Part shown: positions 23,770 through 36,076 of the stretch, piece by piece
Layout of the letters: each line of letters begins with the position of its first letter
How positions within the stretch are numbered: the stretch's first letter is position 1
Assembly: GCA_025024175.1 (NCBI GenBank)
Contig: QCXZ01000041.1
Location: 36,947,786-37,011,785 of the forward strand
Origin: Rhyzopertha dominica
Lineage: Eukaryota > Arthropoda > Insecta > Coleoptera > Bostrichidae
DNA: 64,000 bases
Reading direction: 5' to 3'
Translations under genes and position numbers: made by a program
Notes under the pieces: generated by a model
Database searches by the model: none
What the model was told of the DNA's origin: nothing
The model's input: only the letters and a program-made list of their open reading frames with translations

Positions 23770-25094
23770 CTCTGTTGGAAGTTTTCCGAACTACGATTAC
23801 ATTGCGGGCAAGTTCGTACAGTTACTCCAGGCTTTTGACATCTATAACAATGTTTATTGAGGGGCGAACGACACTCACGAGCAAGGTGACCTAATTGTTT
23901 ACAATTAAAGCAAGTTACATTAGCATTGGAAGAACGCGGTGCTTCTACAACTACTTCATTAATTGGAACCTTAGGTATAAGCGAAGCACAAGCCAATTCA
24001 GGTTCAACCGCAGCTACATTCGGTCTTCGTATAGGTGGTTGGTAATTCTCAGCGCGATACTTTTTGACTTCTAATTGCAAATATTCCCTCTCTAATTGTT
24101 CAAGAGACTCTACTACAGGCAGGTTCATAACATAAAATGGTGCCAAGTTTTTCAATATGATATCCAACTGGACATCAGCTTGAATTTTGCCATATCGGGC
24201 GAACAAGGTGGACATCGAAGCTAAATATTCAACAATAGGCTCGTTTGGGCCTTGTACTCGACTCAAAATCTCCTGGAATAATCGAGCATGATAATCAGGG
24301 GGCAAATAGTGCCGCAACAACAATTCAGACAGATCCTTCCAACACGTACAACGATTAGCAACAGAACGATACCAAATCAAGGCTTTCCCTTCAAATAATT
24401 TAATGGCCGATGCAAACAATTCTTCCACTGATAATCCACGTGCAACACGCAATTCCTCCACCCTTTCCAAGANATGATTAACAGAAATTTTCTTAAGGTC
24501 ACCTGAAAATTTCAAATTCCATTTGTAAACTGGTTGAGATTGATGACCATTCCTATGCTGTACCACTGAAGTCTCCTCTACAGGTTCTTCATTATCATCA
24601 GAGTCCTCCGCAACACTACCTACGCGAGTACTATATGCATGCAGTGAAACACTCAAGTCAAGTTCATACTTCAAACGAGTTGAACGCTCTAAAGAATCCA
24701 TCAACGTCGTAATTTTTGCTAACCATTGACTTCGAGCTTTTAATACTTCTGCAGTGGCATTTTTTACAGGGAATCTACTAACTCGACCTAAAAGATGGGC
24801 TATTCGAGCACTCAACCGTTTGTAACCACTATCAGTTTTGTTACCAGAAAAATTTCTTATTTCTTCCTCAACAGGCACACAACAACTCTGCATACCCTCA
24901 ACCTCAGTTTGCAAATTAAAAGTGTAAGGGGGATAAGTAATGGAAGATCGATCTATGCTCTCCATCCTTAACAAGGAACGCAAACAACCACGCATGCCCT
25001 GTACAGTCATATCAGTAGGGTCAGCACCACGATAAAGAAGTTCATACTGCAATTCCTCCTTACGCAAATATTCAGGAACAATCTTACACTCCAT
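23763..25094 (-). CDS. gag: Gag nucleocapsid/capsid protein of the LTR element
   Basis: About 443 residues from the first ATG (MECKIVPEYLRKEEL). A retrotransposon capsid-like region is visible mid-protein (LFEGKALIWYRSV, CWKDLSELLLRHYLPPDY, LFQEILSRVQGPNEPIVEYL). Near the C-terminus is a CCHC zinc knuckle, CFNCKQLGHLAREC, followed by a second Cys-rich motif, CYRCQKPGVTVRTCPQC. One ambiguous base near 24472. It forms the particle and binds the RNA genome. The ORF is intact. Confidence 0.88.
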   Translation of the reverse strand: MECKIVPEYLRKEELQYELLYRGADPTDMTVQGMRGCLRSLLRMESIDRSSITYPPYTFNLQTEVEGMQSCCVPVEEEIRNFSGNKTDSGYKRLSARIAHLLGRVSRFPVKNATAEVLKARSQWLAKITTLMDSLERSTRLKYELDLSVSLHAYSTRVGSVAEDSDDNEEPVEETSVVQHRNGHQSQPVYKWNLKFSGDLKKISVNHXLERVEELRVARGLSVEELFASAIKLFEGKALIWYRSVANRCTCWKDLSELLLRHYLPPDYHARLFQEILSRVQGPNEPIVEYLASMSTLFARYGKIQADVQLDIILKNLAPFYVMNLPVVESLEQLEREYLQLEVKKYRAENYQPPIRRPNVAAVEPELACASLIPKVPINEVVVEAPRSSNANVTCFNCKQLGHLARECRSPLNKHCYRCQKPGVTVRTCPQCNRSSENFQQRC

Positions 25095-25325
25095 AATGAA
25101 TGACAAGGCAAATCAAAAATATCCAAAAGTGCAATACCAAACAATTTCAAAGTCAATAAAAAAAAATTCAAGGCAATAATAGAACAATGTGACCTATAAG
25201 CAATATGTTAACAAAGCAATTCCAAAAAAATAGCATATAGCAAAGAAAAATGTCAGTTGGAAGCTTGGAGAAGAGAGAGAAGAAAAAAAATAGACAATAG
25301 CGATCACGAAAATATGAAAACAAGG

Positions 25326-25345
25326 CCCCACACGTTAGGGCGCCA
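25326..25345 (-). other. Primer-binding site of the LTR element
   Basis: Three to four bases inside the 5' LTR the element strand reads TGGCGCCCTAACGTGTGGGG. The TGGCGCC start is typical of tRNA-Lys-type primer sites of insect gypsy elements. The exact primer tRNA is inferred, not shown. Confidence 0.65.
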
Positions 25346-25348
25346 ATT

Positions 25349-27160
25349 TGCGACGCCGTTTTTCTACCAAACGATGTTACTAACCTGTGGTGTCAACCCA
25401 GATGTTCCAATGTAGTCCGCGTCCCGCCGCTGCAGTCGGAGAGTAGGGGGGTTCCAATATTTTTAACGATAACTATAGGCGCCACAAAATTTTACAATTC
25501 CACAGCGGACTACTCAGACGAAAATTTTGAAAAGCTACGATGGAAATCAAACACCAAAGCTCGGGTAGAAGCGTAGTTTAATTAACAAAAACTATGAGAG
25601 GTACAAGTAATGATAAAGAAAGAATAAAGTTTGAACCTCAATTAGTTACTTAAGATAGATCGAACTTAAACGACTAATATGAGAGAATTTCGAACATATA
25701 ACCAAAATGACACTTAACAATCAAAATTAACCCTTCCCAATGAGCACCACAACTATGTGCCCGGTCACCGAGTACCAGTAAATAACTAGAAAATCTGTGA
25801 ATCGCCCCGGTTAATTTCCGCACTGGCCAGCGCTTCGCATTAACGAGTGACGCAACAAAAACGAACGACGAACGAAAAAATCGTCACAAACGATCGACAA
25901 TATCGGTGATACCCGCAAGCAATAGCCCTGTGGCGTTACAGATAATTTAAAATAATAAATGGAATCGAACTGAAGGTTCGATTGTGAAAGAAGGGTGATG
26001 GGACAAGCTATATACTCAAATTCACTAGCTGAAGGCTCCTACGGCAATGTATATATGAGCTGAAGGCTCGCACAAGTTAAACAAAACAAATACAAGAGCT
26101 GACGGCTCATACAAGTTATTCAAAACAATTACAAGAGCTGAGGGCTCATACAAGTTATTCAAAACAATTACAAGAGCGAGGGCTCATACAACAAGTTTTT
26201 CCGTTGACGGACAGCTAAATAACCTCAAGGTTTACAACGGTTCAAGCAATCACCACCGAGATGGAATCTACACCGCGGATTCTGCGCTCCGACTTAAGAG
26301 TCAACGACCTCCTACTTAAAATTTAAGCTTATCTGCGCTCTCCTGCTGGTTGTGGTCCCACATGTACGGTCCTCCACACCAAGGGTCGCCAGCTACTAGG
26401 GTCGAATCTTCCTAACCGGAAGGATGGCAGCGCAAATTCCCAAATCCAATCCCAAGTGATCAGTGTCAACTCTACGATTCTCAACTTCTCCAATCTTCAA
26501 AAGCTATCCAGACAGGAATAAGGCCCAGATGTCAATCACACGAACGAAGGCGAAGCGATAGCAATATCGATAAGTATACGATAAGATGAGAACCGAAAAG
26601 GAAAGAAAAGAAAACAGCCCTAAAATATTAAGGAGGGTATTAATACTCGTTCGATTAATTAGTATTTTACTCACTATAGTTGGTGTGCGGCTCTGATTGC
26701 AGAAATATTCGTGGCAAATCTTGTCGATAACCCAAAATCCCAAAATGGTGACGTGTGGATGTTCAATAATGCAAAATCAACCATTCAGCCAATTCCAAAA
26801 GCCCAACTTACATCCACCAGTCTAATTGAAGATTTTCCAAGCGGATCCCACTATGGTAACCAATCGATGGTCTATTTACTTGAAAAAATCTTCCCAAAAN
26901 NCGACAATACCACGTTCTNACATTCAATTCGCAACAGGTCAAAATACCAAAAGGGAAGAGGAAATTCTTTCAGCTGTCAAGTGACTCGCTCAAAATCTAC
27001 GCGCAAGCGTTAGGCTTAACGGCGGAAGTGTCTGCAGTACCGATGATCACACCCAAGCAAACAAGGACTAAGCAACAACTAATAATGGTTTCAGATTCAC
27101 TGTGTACAACGAGAAGCCTATGCGCCAGGCGTGAGCGACTGACAAAATATGAATGTTACA
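25349..27160 (-). repeat. Right LTR (5' LTR of the minus-strand element)
   Basis: 1812 bp, co-linear with the left LTR. It should contain the element's promoter. Ambiguous bases near 26900 and 26920. It is followed by ATGT, matching the left flank. Confidence 0.9.
26057..26194. repeat. Four tandem 39-bp repeats in the right LTR
   Basis: Same array as at 18615-18752, with the same number of units, so the array existed before this insertion. Because this LTR is the 5' one, the array lies in the position of a regulatory U3 region. Confidence 0.7.
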
Positions 27161-27164
27161 ATGT
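27161..27164 (+). repeat. Target-site duplication (ATGT), right copy
   Basis: Identical to 17903-17906. Flanking the 9.25-kb element on both sides, it shows a simple integration without later exchange between LTRs. Confidence 0.8.
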
Positions 27165-29419
27165 ATATCAGAGTTAAGTTGAACATATTGAAACATTTTG
27201 AATTTAACCTTAATAATGGTTATCAAAATTATATTGAGCATAAATGTGCAAGACATAGCCTACGTACGTTACTTTTACAGAGGTGTTGTAAAATTTACTC
27301 GTAAAAATCTGTGACCTGGGTATGGAGGCCGATTTTATAATTTCGGTGTAGTGGATGAGAGAATTTCTTTTTGCAAATGTTCCGATTTGCATTTTTTTAA
27401 TTTCCAATTGTTGAAAGGTTTAGTTTTTCACTTCTTTATAACTGCAAGACTTTGTTGTTGTCTGATTTAAGCAATGATTATTTTTATTGCTATGGTCAGC
27501 AAGACTTATTGCTCCATTATTTGAGGTTAAACTTGCAATGTGTTCTTTAATAATATTTGTAATGGCTCTAGTTGTCAAATAACATTTAACTTTTTAAATG
27601 AATAGTAAAAGCTAAAAACTCAACCTTTTGCAAGATTTGTATATTAAAAAAGCACATACGCAAAAAAAACTCCCACGACCAATATGCCTTTGATATTACT
27701 GAAATTATAAAGTCGATCTTCAAACCCAGACCAGAAATGATTACAACAAAAAGTTTAAAATCCTATATAAATGTTTTACATAGCGTAAACGTATGCAGCG
27801 ATCTAACTCGATGTAGCTTATTATATGATACTTATCGAGTATGAGAAAACGTTTAATTGCATAAACAACTGCGATGGCTGAAACAAACAGTGAATACACA
27901 CTTTAAATTTATTGTGTAGCACCTTAGTGTCCAAATACAGTACAGTATTCTATTTTTTTCCTTACAAAAAAAATCTGCAACTTCGATCTAAAAGGTATGT
28001 TGCTATAAAACGTGACTAGAAAAATAACCCGCAGCTTTCTTTTGTTTCTTCTCTATATTGCTGTGAATATCATTTTATTGTAAGTGTAATATTTTAATCA
28101 AAACTCCGTGGAGGGTGTTCCGTAAGTAGTGTCCGATATTTTAAGGTGTGATTCTCCAGTTAATTTTACATCGTGTGGTATAAATACCAACACAATATAA
28201 AACGATTTTATAGAACAAGCTTTTACCTTAAAACATTGTATCTATCAAAGTATTAATTTGAGAGAAACAAATAAGTAACATATTTTTAATCTCCGCGAAA
28301 TGGTTTAGAAGGCTGTTACGGCAAATTGCTAAGTTTTACTGCCTACCGTCCTGGAAATATAAGACTTAGCTTTCATACCTCAATAAAAAATTCTTTTGCC
28401 TTATAGATTTTGTTATTTTAATGTCCTTTTTTCCACACTAACATATTTTTGATTGCTGGATAAAAGGGACCCAATATAAAGCGTTGATATGCGGAGACTA
28501 TCCGACTGCCCCTGTTAGAAGCCTCGATCAGCCATTTCCTTTGTTTACATATAGGTACACCTGCAGTCACAAAAATGAAAACATTCAAAATCACACTCCA
28601 TAAACGAACAACCAGGTACATGATGGCTGAGGTCGCAATTCCTACCGTTTTCTTTCAATAATCGTGCAGATGTTTTTACGACTGCAGCTAGCAAATTTGG
28701 TGGGCGGAGCCTCACTACCGTTGCGTGACGCAGCTTTGTATTCTGCCAGTCACATTGCGTTTTATCTCGCGTTTAACACTGCTATTCGGATACGGATGCA
28801 TATTAAAACAAAAACAATTGCTCACCGCTATCTAATACCAGAAAACTGGTACACATCGACGAAAATTCGCAAGATCAAAGCTAAAAAGTGAGTAGCTATT
28901 TGCACACTGACAAAGATTCATCTGATAACTGTATCAAAAGTTACTTGAATAAGACTCGTGTAAAGCTAGATTTGTAATCTTTGAGACGTTGGCGTTGCTG
29001 TTTCTGTTTCTCTTTGCGTTTGTCGCTATCACTTTAATTTATAAGCTTTGTGCCAGTGTTTTTTTCCATTTCAAGCTAAAATCAACTCTGAATTTAAAAA
29101 CTAAACCAATCACATTCCTTACTTTAAAAGTGTTGTCATGGTTACAAATTTGTTATCTATAAAGCCGCTGGCGACACGTCACCGACCAATAGCGTTGCGT
29201 ATTCCTCTTTATCGCTGATGATTATCTGTTGTCGCCCGTGAAGTGAAGAAACGTTGAGAAGTGTCTCTAGTCTCAATAACTTCATATGAATTCGTTTGAA
29301 TTAAAAACAAACTCAGAGTTACATTTACCACACGGAAGTGAAATTCAATATTAATTTAACTAGTTATGAAATTCAAACAGTGGAAAATTGTAGTTTGTTT
29401 GGTTATAATTATTTCAATA
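27165..29419. other. Intergenic DNA, no gene recognised
   Basis: AT-rich up to 28620. The stretch 28620-29330 is less AT-rich, with a few short open frames (such as 28664-28891, 75 codons) but no recognisable domain. No RNA gene or clear repeat was found. Confidence 0.55.
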
Positions 29420-29421
29420 TA

Positions 29422-30480
29422 CGAGGCATGTTGGAATTAAAAAAAGACGTGCAAAGATATCGCAATAATTTTATCTTACATGAAAGCCTGTACCTTAATC
29501 TACCTTTCTACATAATTTCCGTGAATATTGAGGCACTTGTCATAACGTGGCACCAGTTTTTAAATACCCTCCTTATAAAATTCTGCCGCCTGGATTGCAC
29601 GACGCAGATTGTTCAATGTCTTACAATAAGACGCTGCATTGATTGTCTCATTACGAGGCAGAAACTCCACTAGCAATACTCCTTTTCTGTCCCAAAAAAC
29701 TGTGCACATGATTTTCAGGGCAGAAATTGTTTGCTTAAACTTCACTTTTTTGGGTGATGATGAATGTCGCCGTTCCATGGATTGTTGTTTCGATTCTGGT
29801 GTGACGTAGGCCACCCATGTTTCGTCACCAGTAACAATTTGGTCTAAAAAATCTTCACCTTCATTGTGGTACCGCTCAAGGAAAGTCAATGCACTGCCTA
29901 AACGTTGGGTTTTGTGCAAATCCGTCAACATTTTCGGAACCCAACGTGAACACAATTTCCGGTAATTCAAGTTCTCGATCACAATGCGATACAAAACACT
30001 ACGAGAATATTGAGGAAAGCAGTCGCACAATGATGAAATTGTAAAGCGTCTGTTTTCTCTCACCTTTTCGTTCACTTTCAGCACCAAATCTTCATTAACG
30101 ACCGAAGGACGCCCACTCCGTTCTTCATCATGCACATTTGTGCGGCCATCTTTAAATGCTCTCACCCATTTCCTTACCATTCCATCACTCATAATGTTTT
30201 GTCCGTAAACTTCACAGATNTCACGATGAATATCGATCGGTTTTACGCCTTTAGCACTAAGAAATCGTATAACAGCCCATACTTCACAATCGGCGGNACT
30301 CACGATTGTCGGAGGCATCTTAAACACTCAGTAAACAACGTATACAATGAAGAATCAAACTGTAATGGCGTCAGTGCGTAGACAAGAGATGTAGGTAACC
30401 AGCGCGCATGCGCGGAACGCCGACCGTAGCGCTACGGCGGCGGAATCGCAAAACGGTACTTACTTAAAAAACATGCCTCG
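29422..30480 (-). mobile_element. Internally deleted mariner transposon
   Basis: 1059 bp between TA dinucleotides at 29420-29421 and 30481-30482. Both ends begin CGAGGCATGTT and then diverge, with AAGTA-like sequence in the right repeat as in cecropia-type mariners. The transposase gene is on the minus strand and lacks its catalytic centre. The element is smaller than the usual 1.3 kb because of this deletion, so it could move only with help from an intact relative. Confidence 0.85.
29560..30318 (-). pseudogene. Mariner transposase, deleted and nonsense-mutated
   Basis: It starts at ATG 30318 (MPPTIVS). The N-terminal helix-turn-helix half is present (WVRAFKDGRTNVHDEERSGR), then WVPKMLTDLHKTQR and the first catalytic aspartate in VTGDETWVAYVTPESKQQS. 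After LRRAIQ the protein jumps to AAEFYKEGI, so the stretch with the second and third aspartates (normally in HDNA..H and SPDLAP motifs) is gone. The frame then hits a TAA where a glutamine codon is expected. The normal tail (LVPRYDKCLNIHGNYVE) is still readable beyond it. Two ambiguous bases lie near 30220 and 30297. Confidence 0.85.
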
Positions 30481-30482
30481 TA

Positions 30483-32165
30483 TTATTTAGTTTGTTTCCA
30501 AATATTGCGGATGAGCAGTTTGCTACACAATTGGTCGCAAAGTATTTTAAGTTATACCAGAATAATCTAGTCTCGCTGCTAATGGCTGTGCTATTACTAT
30601 GCCATCCACTTCAACGGGAGGCTTAACTCAAACACAGGTATATGCTGATTCTGTCCATGATTATTTTACAGCTTATGATGACGAACTGTTAATTTCTCTT
30701 CTGTTAGCAAGCCCACCCTTGTTTGATATGAATTATAGTTACTTTAGCAGGAAGTTATTGCTGAATTAAATAGTAAGTATTATACTGTTTTTGTGATATG
30801 ATTTAATAACGCACCAAAAAGTTACAAAATCTGAACCTTAGTTTAGTGAAATCAGGCATTCAAGCAACGTCATAATATTTAGAATGATGGATGACACTTC
30901 CGCTAGCATGTTGCATAGACGGCGTATCATCTTCGATGAAATTGTTAGAGTTATTTGTAGATGATGTATCGCTCAGGTTCTGTGAGTATGACTGCAACTG
31001 TGAAATAATTACAGTAACTGTCTAGGAGACGAGTTGACGTTGGAAGAATAACATTTCGAAGAAAATTGCATCGGGTTCATCTGCAGCTGACATGAGCTGA
31101 GCAAACACATACATTTTGAACTTCTTCAGTTTCTGGATGAAACTTTAGCTTCAAGAAAGTGTGCATTGTTTTGAGTTTTAACCATTCCGATTGTATTCTT
31201 GAATTTCCTCTCTTTTACTATTTGTAGCTTCACAATCACTAAATTATACCTTCTTTCACTCCTTGTTCCTCTCGTTTATTCCCAAATGCCCACAAATAGA
31301 CAACGCAGTTGCAATAAATAGTAAGTGGTGTAAACACATGTAACACAAACACAAATAATATCGATTCGCTAATTTTAGTAGTGGGAATATTGGGACCTTC
31401 CCATTCCAACTGGCCATCCTTTTGTGGTAACACTACAACATTACATTCACTTCTAATGAAGCAACTGTCTGGGCGAGCATATGAACTGCTTCATGCGAAT
31501 GAAAAAAAATATTATGTTAGGTATAAAAACACTTTAGTGTTAGCAACCAGCTCAACCTACACAAATGGGAAATGCCCTTTCCTACTTTCCCGAATGCAAG
31601 GCATTGAAAGGCCAATGAAATCATTTTCCGCCTACACTCGAACTCTTTACTCCACCTGTGCCCTTTTACAACGTCCCGTTTTCCCATTGTGGTGTCTGTA
31701 AAACTCGACATGCGGCTGAACTCTAAATAATAACATTTGAGTATTCCCCTTCGGTTGAGAACTGACTATTATGCGTTTGCTACGTATAAAAGTTCGCCAG
31801 CTGGCGCCACCGCTGAATGGCATGTATGTGTCCTGTACAATTGTACAAAAATTCCTCCTGTTCTTTATGTTTAAATAAACTGCAAAAACGAAGCAACGAG
31901 TTGATATAGAAGCTGAAGAACAACTAATCAGAGAGTTTTAGATCAAAGTTAATCGCTATGCTAAACTGTACCTAGTTTTTTTTTCTCCACTACCACCGCA
32001 TTTATGGCTGGGATCACTAAGCAAGTATTCTAAACGCTCTTGAAGTCATGTGGTCAAGTGCAGTTGTCAAATTTTAAGCCGTTTTCAAGTTAGACAGACT
32101 TAATGATAACTAACTGCAAACAGGTTTAGGAAAGCAAGACATACTCGTAATCTTGATTTGTGCTG
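30483..32165. other. Intergenic DNA, no gene recognised
   Basis: Mixed-composition sequence. Overlapping open frames on both strands at 31239-31711 (up to 106 codons) have no recognisable domains. Nothing else was seen. Confidence 0.5.
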
Positions 32166-32173
32166 GTTATAAC

Positions 32174-33645
32174 CAGGGCATGAAACCGGTTTCAAACCAG
32201 TTTTATAAACCGGTTAAAACCGATACAATCGTAACCGAAAACCGAAACTCAAACCGCTAATTTACCCTGACCTTAAACAGGTTCCAAACCGGTTTTTCAA
32301 ATTTACTAACCGGTAACCTAACTAATAACCATACGATGCGCCATGCAAACAACTGCGACAGTTTTACGATTTCAGGCAACATTGTTTTCTGCTTGTCTTT
32401 GCCGGTGCTTAGTACAGTCGTCTCGCACATTAAAATTTGATAGTTTTATCTCTTATTGCTTACATCATGTATACTAGTGCTACGCACCTATTTTGCTTTC
32501 AGATTAATTTAACTCGTAACAAACGGCGGTAGAAAGAATTACCCTGTTTCAAACATTTCCTTAAATCCGCCATTAACTACGTAAAAGGTTCCTAGTTTCC
32601 GTCATGCGCCCTGTTACAGCTCTCTAGATAGCAGACGCTCACTGTTGTCAGTTTTATAAGTATCGAGAGAAATACGAATAATGCAACCACTTAATCTGAC
32701 AAATAAACTCGAAAGTTTAACCAACCTATGTAAACAGAAACGCGTGGCTAGAGTTAGGTTAGGTTTATTACGTTGCATATGGGACACATGCATCCCGTGC
32801 GATGTTGTCAGTGGTACTTTACCGTTTTCTTTCTAACCACAGCCAGAGACAGACCTGATAGTTTCAAAATTTATCATATCGTTGTCATAGGTAAGTATAC
32901 AAACTTTAAACATTATCAAGCAATAACTCAAGCGTCGTTTAATTCCTTATAGTAAAAACATTGGTTCAAAAGCTTTCGTGTTATAACAAAGTCCAGTGAA
33001 TGCGCTTATTATATTAAACTATTCAGTGTAGAATAAACTGACAGAACGGTGATTTAAGTTATTTTCATAAATACGCTTTAAGTTGACTCATGAAAACCCC
33101 ATATCAAAAATATACTTATCACTGTCACAATGTCAGTTTATGGGTAGGTACTTTCCTCACTGCATCGCGAAAATTGGCAACGCGACGCAGCTGAACAAAA
33201 ATGTAAACAAATTTTACTGGCAATGCCGCTAGAGCACTGGTGTTTTGTTGGGGTTTCTTGCTTTTATCAGCATGAGAAGCTTTTACGTCATCTCCGTGGT
33301 GGGATATCGAGGCATTTGAAATAGATATTAAAAATCCATACCTTCACAATTTTTTTTCTTGGCTAACAAGAACCAGAAAAAATCGCAAAAAGATGTTTTT
33401 GTGTTTAATTTTCTATGTACATTTTAAATGTAAAATAAAAAAAAAGTGTGGGAAGACCCCGTTGTCGGCTTGCTAAAAACCTATTTTTGTTTTACCATGT
33501 ACGTAATACCGATTTTAACCTAAAAATAGAGGTTATTGGGAACAAAAAACATTTAACCGATTTTAACCGGTAACCGAAACCGATATGACACCAACCAGTT
33601 AAATACCGGTAACCAAACCGAAAAATATAACGGTTTCATGGCCTG
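32174..33645. mobile_element. Non-autonomous hAT-like transposon, 1.47 kb
   Basis: It is flanked by perfect 8-bp copies of GTTATAAC (32166-32173 and 33646-33653), the hallmark of hAT integration. The ends are inverted: CAGGGCATGAAACCG on the left and CAGGCCATGAAACCG on the right. Inside each end are many copies of AACCGGTAACC-like motifs, resembling subterminal transposase-binding repeats of hAT elements. No transposase ORF is present, so it depends on another copy. Confidence 0.85.
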
Positions 33646-33894
33646 GTTATAACTGCATAGTAATAATTAGGCATTCAAACAGGAAAAAACTGGCGTGTCC
33701 GGGATAACGGTCGGTTTCTCTTCTCTATTTTAAACTAAAATCAACTCTGTAATTAAAATCTAAACCAATATCATTACCTTAGTGTAAGGTGTTGTTATGG
33801 TTACGGGGATGTAATTCATCATCATCAGCGTTAAAAGGTTACAGATAAATCGACCCAAAAAGTGCATTTCTCGTAACCATTTACATGTCGTTTC

Positions 33895-33908
33895 AATCGT
33901 GTATAGTA
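33895..33908 (+). repeat. 14-bp target-site duplication of the Penelope-like element, left copy
   Basis: AATCGTGTATAGTA is repeated exactly at 36896-36909. Duplications of variable length around this size are normal for Penelope-like elements, so the pair defines the insertion. Confidence 0.8.
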
Positions 33909-33937
33909 CGAGGGTGAATGCTTTCAGCGTCCATAAT

Positions 33938-34382
33938 ATAATAAGATAATATTTTGTCGGATAGATCGCTGTCTATTGAAAACACTGGCAAAAAATTAAT
34001 AGTCTGACGTTTCGATTACGCCTGTAATCTTTGTCAAAGACAAAGAACCTCAAAATTTGCCTGACACAAGTTCAAACAAAATTTTGAAAGTAAATAAACA
34101 AATCACCAAGGATGCGAGACGTCATAGAAACAACGTGCCAACCTGATAAAAAAGGAACCTAACGATGAAAAAGGAACTACCACCTACTAGATATACACGA
34201 ACTACTTGATAAAAAATAACTACAAAATAGCCTTCCAAATGTCACCTAACTCATAATTTCCACAATCCCTATTAAAATTATTAGTATTCCTACAAATTTC
34301 TATAGCTTCTTTTATTAGACGTTTGTGATAATATTTTTCCCTATGTAAAATTTTTGTTTTATCAAAATCAATCATGTGTCCA
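33938..34382 (-). repeat. Left inverted arm of the Penelope-like element
   Basis: About 445 bp that are the near-perfect reverse complement of 36450-36895, including the last part of the endonuclease coding sequence. It arose from a partial copy of the element 3' end joined head-on to a truncated body. Confidence 0.85.
34002..34041 (-). ncRNA. Hammerhead-like ribozyme motif (left arm)
   Basis: Read on the minus strand: stem I GTCT/AGAC, core TTGACAA in place of CTGANGA, a perfect 6-bp stem II (GATTAC-AGGC-GTAATC), then GAAAC and GTC. C3 and G8, which pair in active ribozymes, are changed together to U and A. Stem III is only AC/GT without a loop. Hammerheads in Penelope-like elements are published. 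Cleavage by this variant is unproven. Confidence 0.55.
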
Positions 34383-35323
34383 AAATTACCAATGATCTTA
34401 TCAAAAGTTCAAATCTTTCGAATGAGGAGAAATCTCTTTTAACTGTTTCCGATTGCAAGGTACCTAAATTGTATGGTTTGCCCAAAATCCACAAAACCAA
34501 TGTCCCGTTAAGACCCATAGTCAATACGATTGGCAGTCCTTGTTACAGATTGGCAAAATTTTGTGCCAACTATTTAAAACCTTATGTAGGAAATACCAGT
34601 AGTTTCATCAAAAATTCTTCACACTTTATCGATATTATAAAAGGTTTAAGTATTTCAGAAGGTGATATTTTGGTTAGTTTTGACGTGGTTTCTTTATTTA
34701 CGAAAGTACCCATTCCTGAAACGATAGATATCATCAAATCCAAGCTTAATAGCGATCCCTTAGGTGACACGATAGCCAGATTATCCGAACATTGTTTAAA
34801 ATCTACTTATTTCTTATGGAACGATAATTTTTATGAACAAAAATCAGGTTGTGCAATGGGTTCACCTCTAAGTCCTGTAGTAGCCAATTTGATTATGGAA
34901 AATTTTGAACATGTAGCGATAAACAGTTTTCAACTTAAACCAAAATGTTGGTATAGGTACGTAGATGACACTTTTGTTATTTGGCCCCACGGTATAGAAG
35001 AGCTGGGTAGGTTTCTAAATCATTTGAACAGTCAAAATCCCGACATAAAATTTACTATGGAATTAGAATGCAATGGTAGTTTACCTTACTTGGATGTCAA
35101 AATTTGCAGAACAAACACTGGAGAGTTAGGACACAAGGTTTACAGAAAACCAACACACACAGACAGATATTTACATGCCACATCTCACCACCCTCCTTCT
35201 CAAAAGATTAGTCTTATTAGGACGTTATTTGTTAGAGCACAAAGGATATCAGACGAAAGTTCTGTACAGAAAGAAATATATTATCTTAAATCAGCGCTAA
35301 TGAAAAATTGTTATAGTAGTAAG
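34376..35323 (+). CDS. Penelope-like reverse transcriptase, N-terminally truncated
   Basis: About 316 codons, open until the hAT insertion. Visible RT motifs include LYGLPKIHK, RPIVNTIGSPCYRLAK, SFDVVSLFTKVPIP, CAMGSPLSPVVANL and the catalytic RYVDDTFVIW, then PYLDVKICR and VYRKPTHTDRYLH. This RT type is related to telomerase. The upstream part of RT is absent because the copy is joined to the inverted arm at 34382, so there is no native start codon. The TAG-free frame continues at 36085 beyond the insert. Confidence 0.85.
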
Positions 35324-36076
35324 CAGTGATGGGCGCGTAGAATACTCCATGTAGATTACTCCATTATCTACGCGTAAACTATGTAATATTCTACATTAAA
35401 AGTTTACTGTAGAAAATAACATTATGTAGATAAACAGCAAACTAGTAATATGTAGTACTTTTAACAGCTCCAAATGCCTCAAACGACTATTATTTTGTAT
35501 ATTATTATTTTTGTTGCTTCCTAACTAAACAAAATACTACTTCGTTGTAATTAAAATAACTAGACACACGCTAAAGAACAATAACTTATTTCGGCATAGA
35601 GTTGTTAGGGCCAGAAGGCACAAGCGTGCTTTGGAGCCTTAAATCTGTCAATGGGTTCTTATATGAATGTAAACTATGATTTTATTATCTTTCTTGTCTA
35701 TAAACCGAAGAAGACGGGTTATTTCATATGCTACCTATTATACCTAATATACTCGTAGAAGAAAAGGCTTCGAAACGCATGTTTTATCCCAAAGAAGTAA
35801 GAAAACCGTTTGGGTATTCTGATGACTTACTAAAATAAGTTATGCAAATTTGTAATATAAATATTAAAAAACTGCAGTGCTTTAAAAAATTTTAAGAATT
35901 GACCCATAAAACAGGGAAATTGGAACAAAATAATTGGCACAATACACTTAATATACAATAGCCATAATATACTCGCCTCATATTTTCTACTCAAAATCTA
36001 CGCCAAAATGCTTTATCTACATTTTCTACGCGGGTAATGTAGAAAATTATAATTTACGCGTAAACGCCCATCACTG
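35324..36076. mobile_element. Non-autonomous hAT-like element inserted in the Penelope ORF
   Basis: 753 bp flanked by perfect 8-bp GTAGTAAG copies (35316-35323 and 36077-36084). Termini are CAGTGATGGGCG and its inverse. CTACGCG and GTAGA-type motifs recur near both ends. No ORF is present. Its 8-bp duplication and CAGTG start fit the hAT superfamily. It landed after the Penelope copy, splitting its frame between RT and endonuclease. Confidence 0.88.

Larger units (their letters stand above)
17907..27160 (-). mobile_element. Full-length Ty3/gypsy LTR retrotransposon, Osvaldo-like
   Basis: A 9254-bp element in minus orientation. It has two 1812-bp LTRs (TG...CA), a 4-bp ATGT duplication, a primer-binding site beside the 5' LTR (25326-25345), a polypurine tract beside the 3' LTR (19719-19731), and gag, protease, RT, RNase H and integrase in that order. 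Long LTRs and a Gag with a CCHC knuckle followed by CYRCQKPGVTVRTC resemble the Osvaldo/Ulysses group as I know it. No env-like ORF was found. LTRs differ at only about a dozen sites by eye, so insertion is recent. Integrase is damaged, so this copy is not autonomous. Confidence 0.9.

Noticed and set aside
33815..33840. TCATCATCAG (CTGATGATGA on the minus strand) as a hammerhead core
   Set aside because: It is a simple ATC-type repeat with no stem II and no GAAA.
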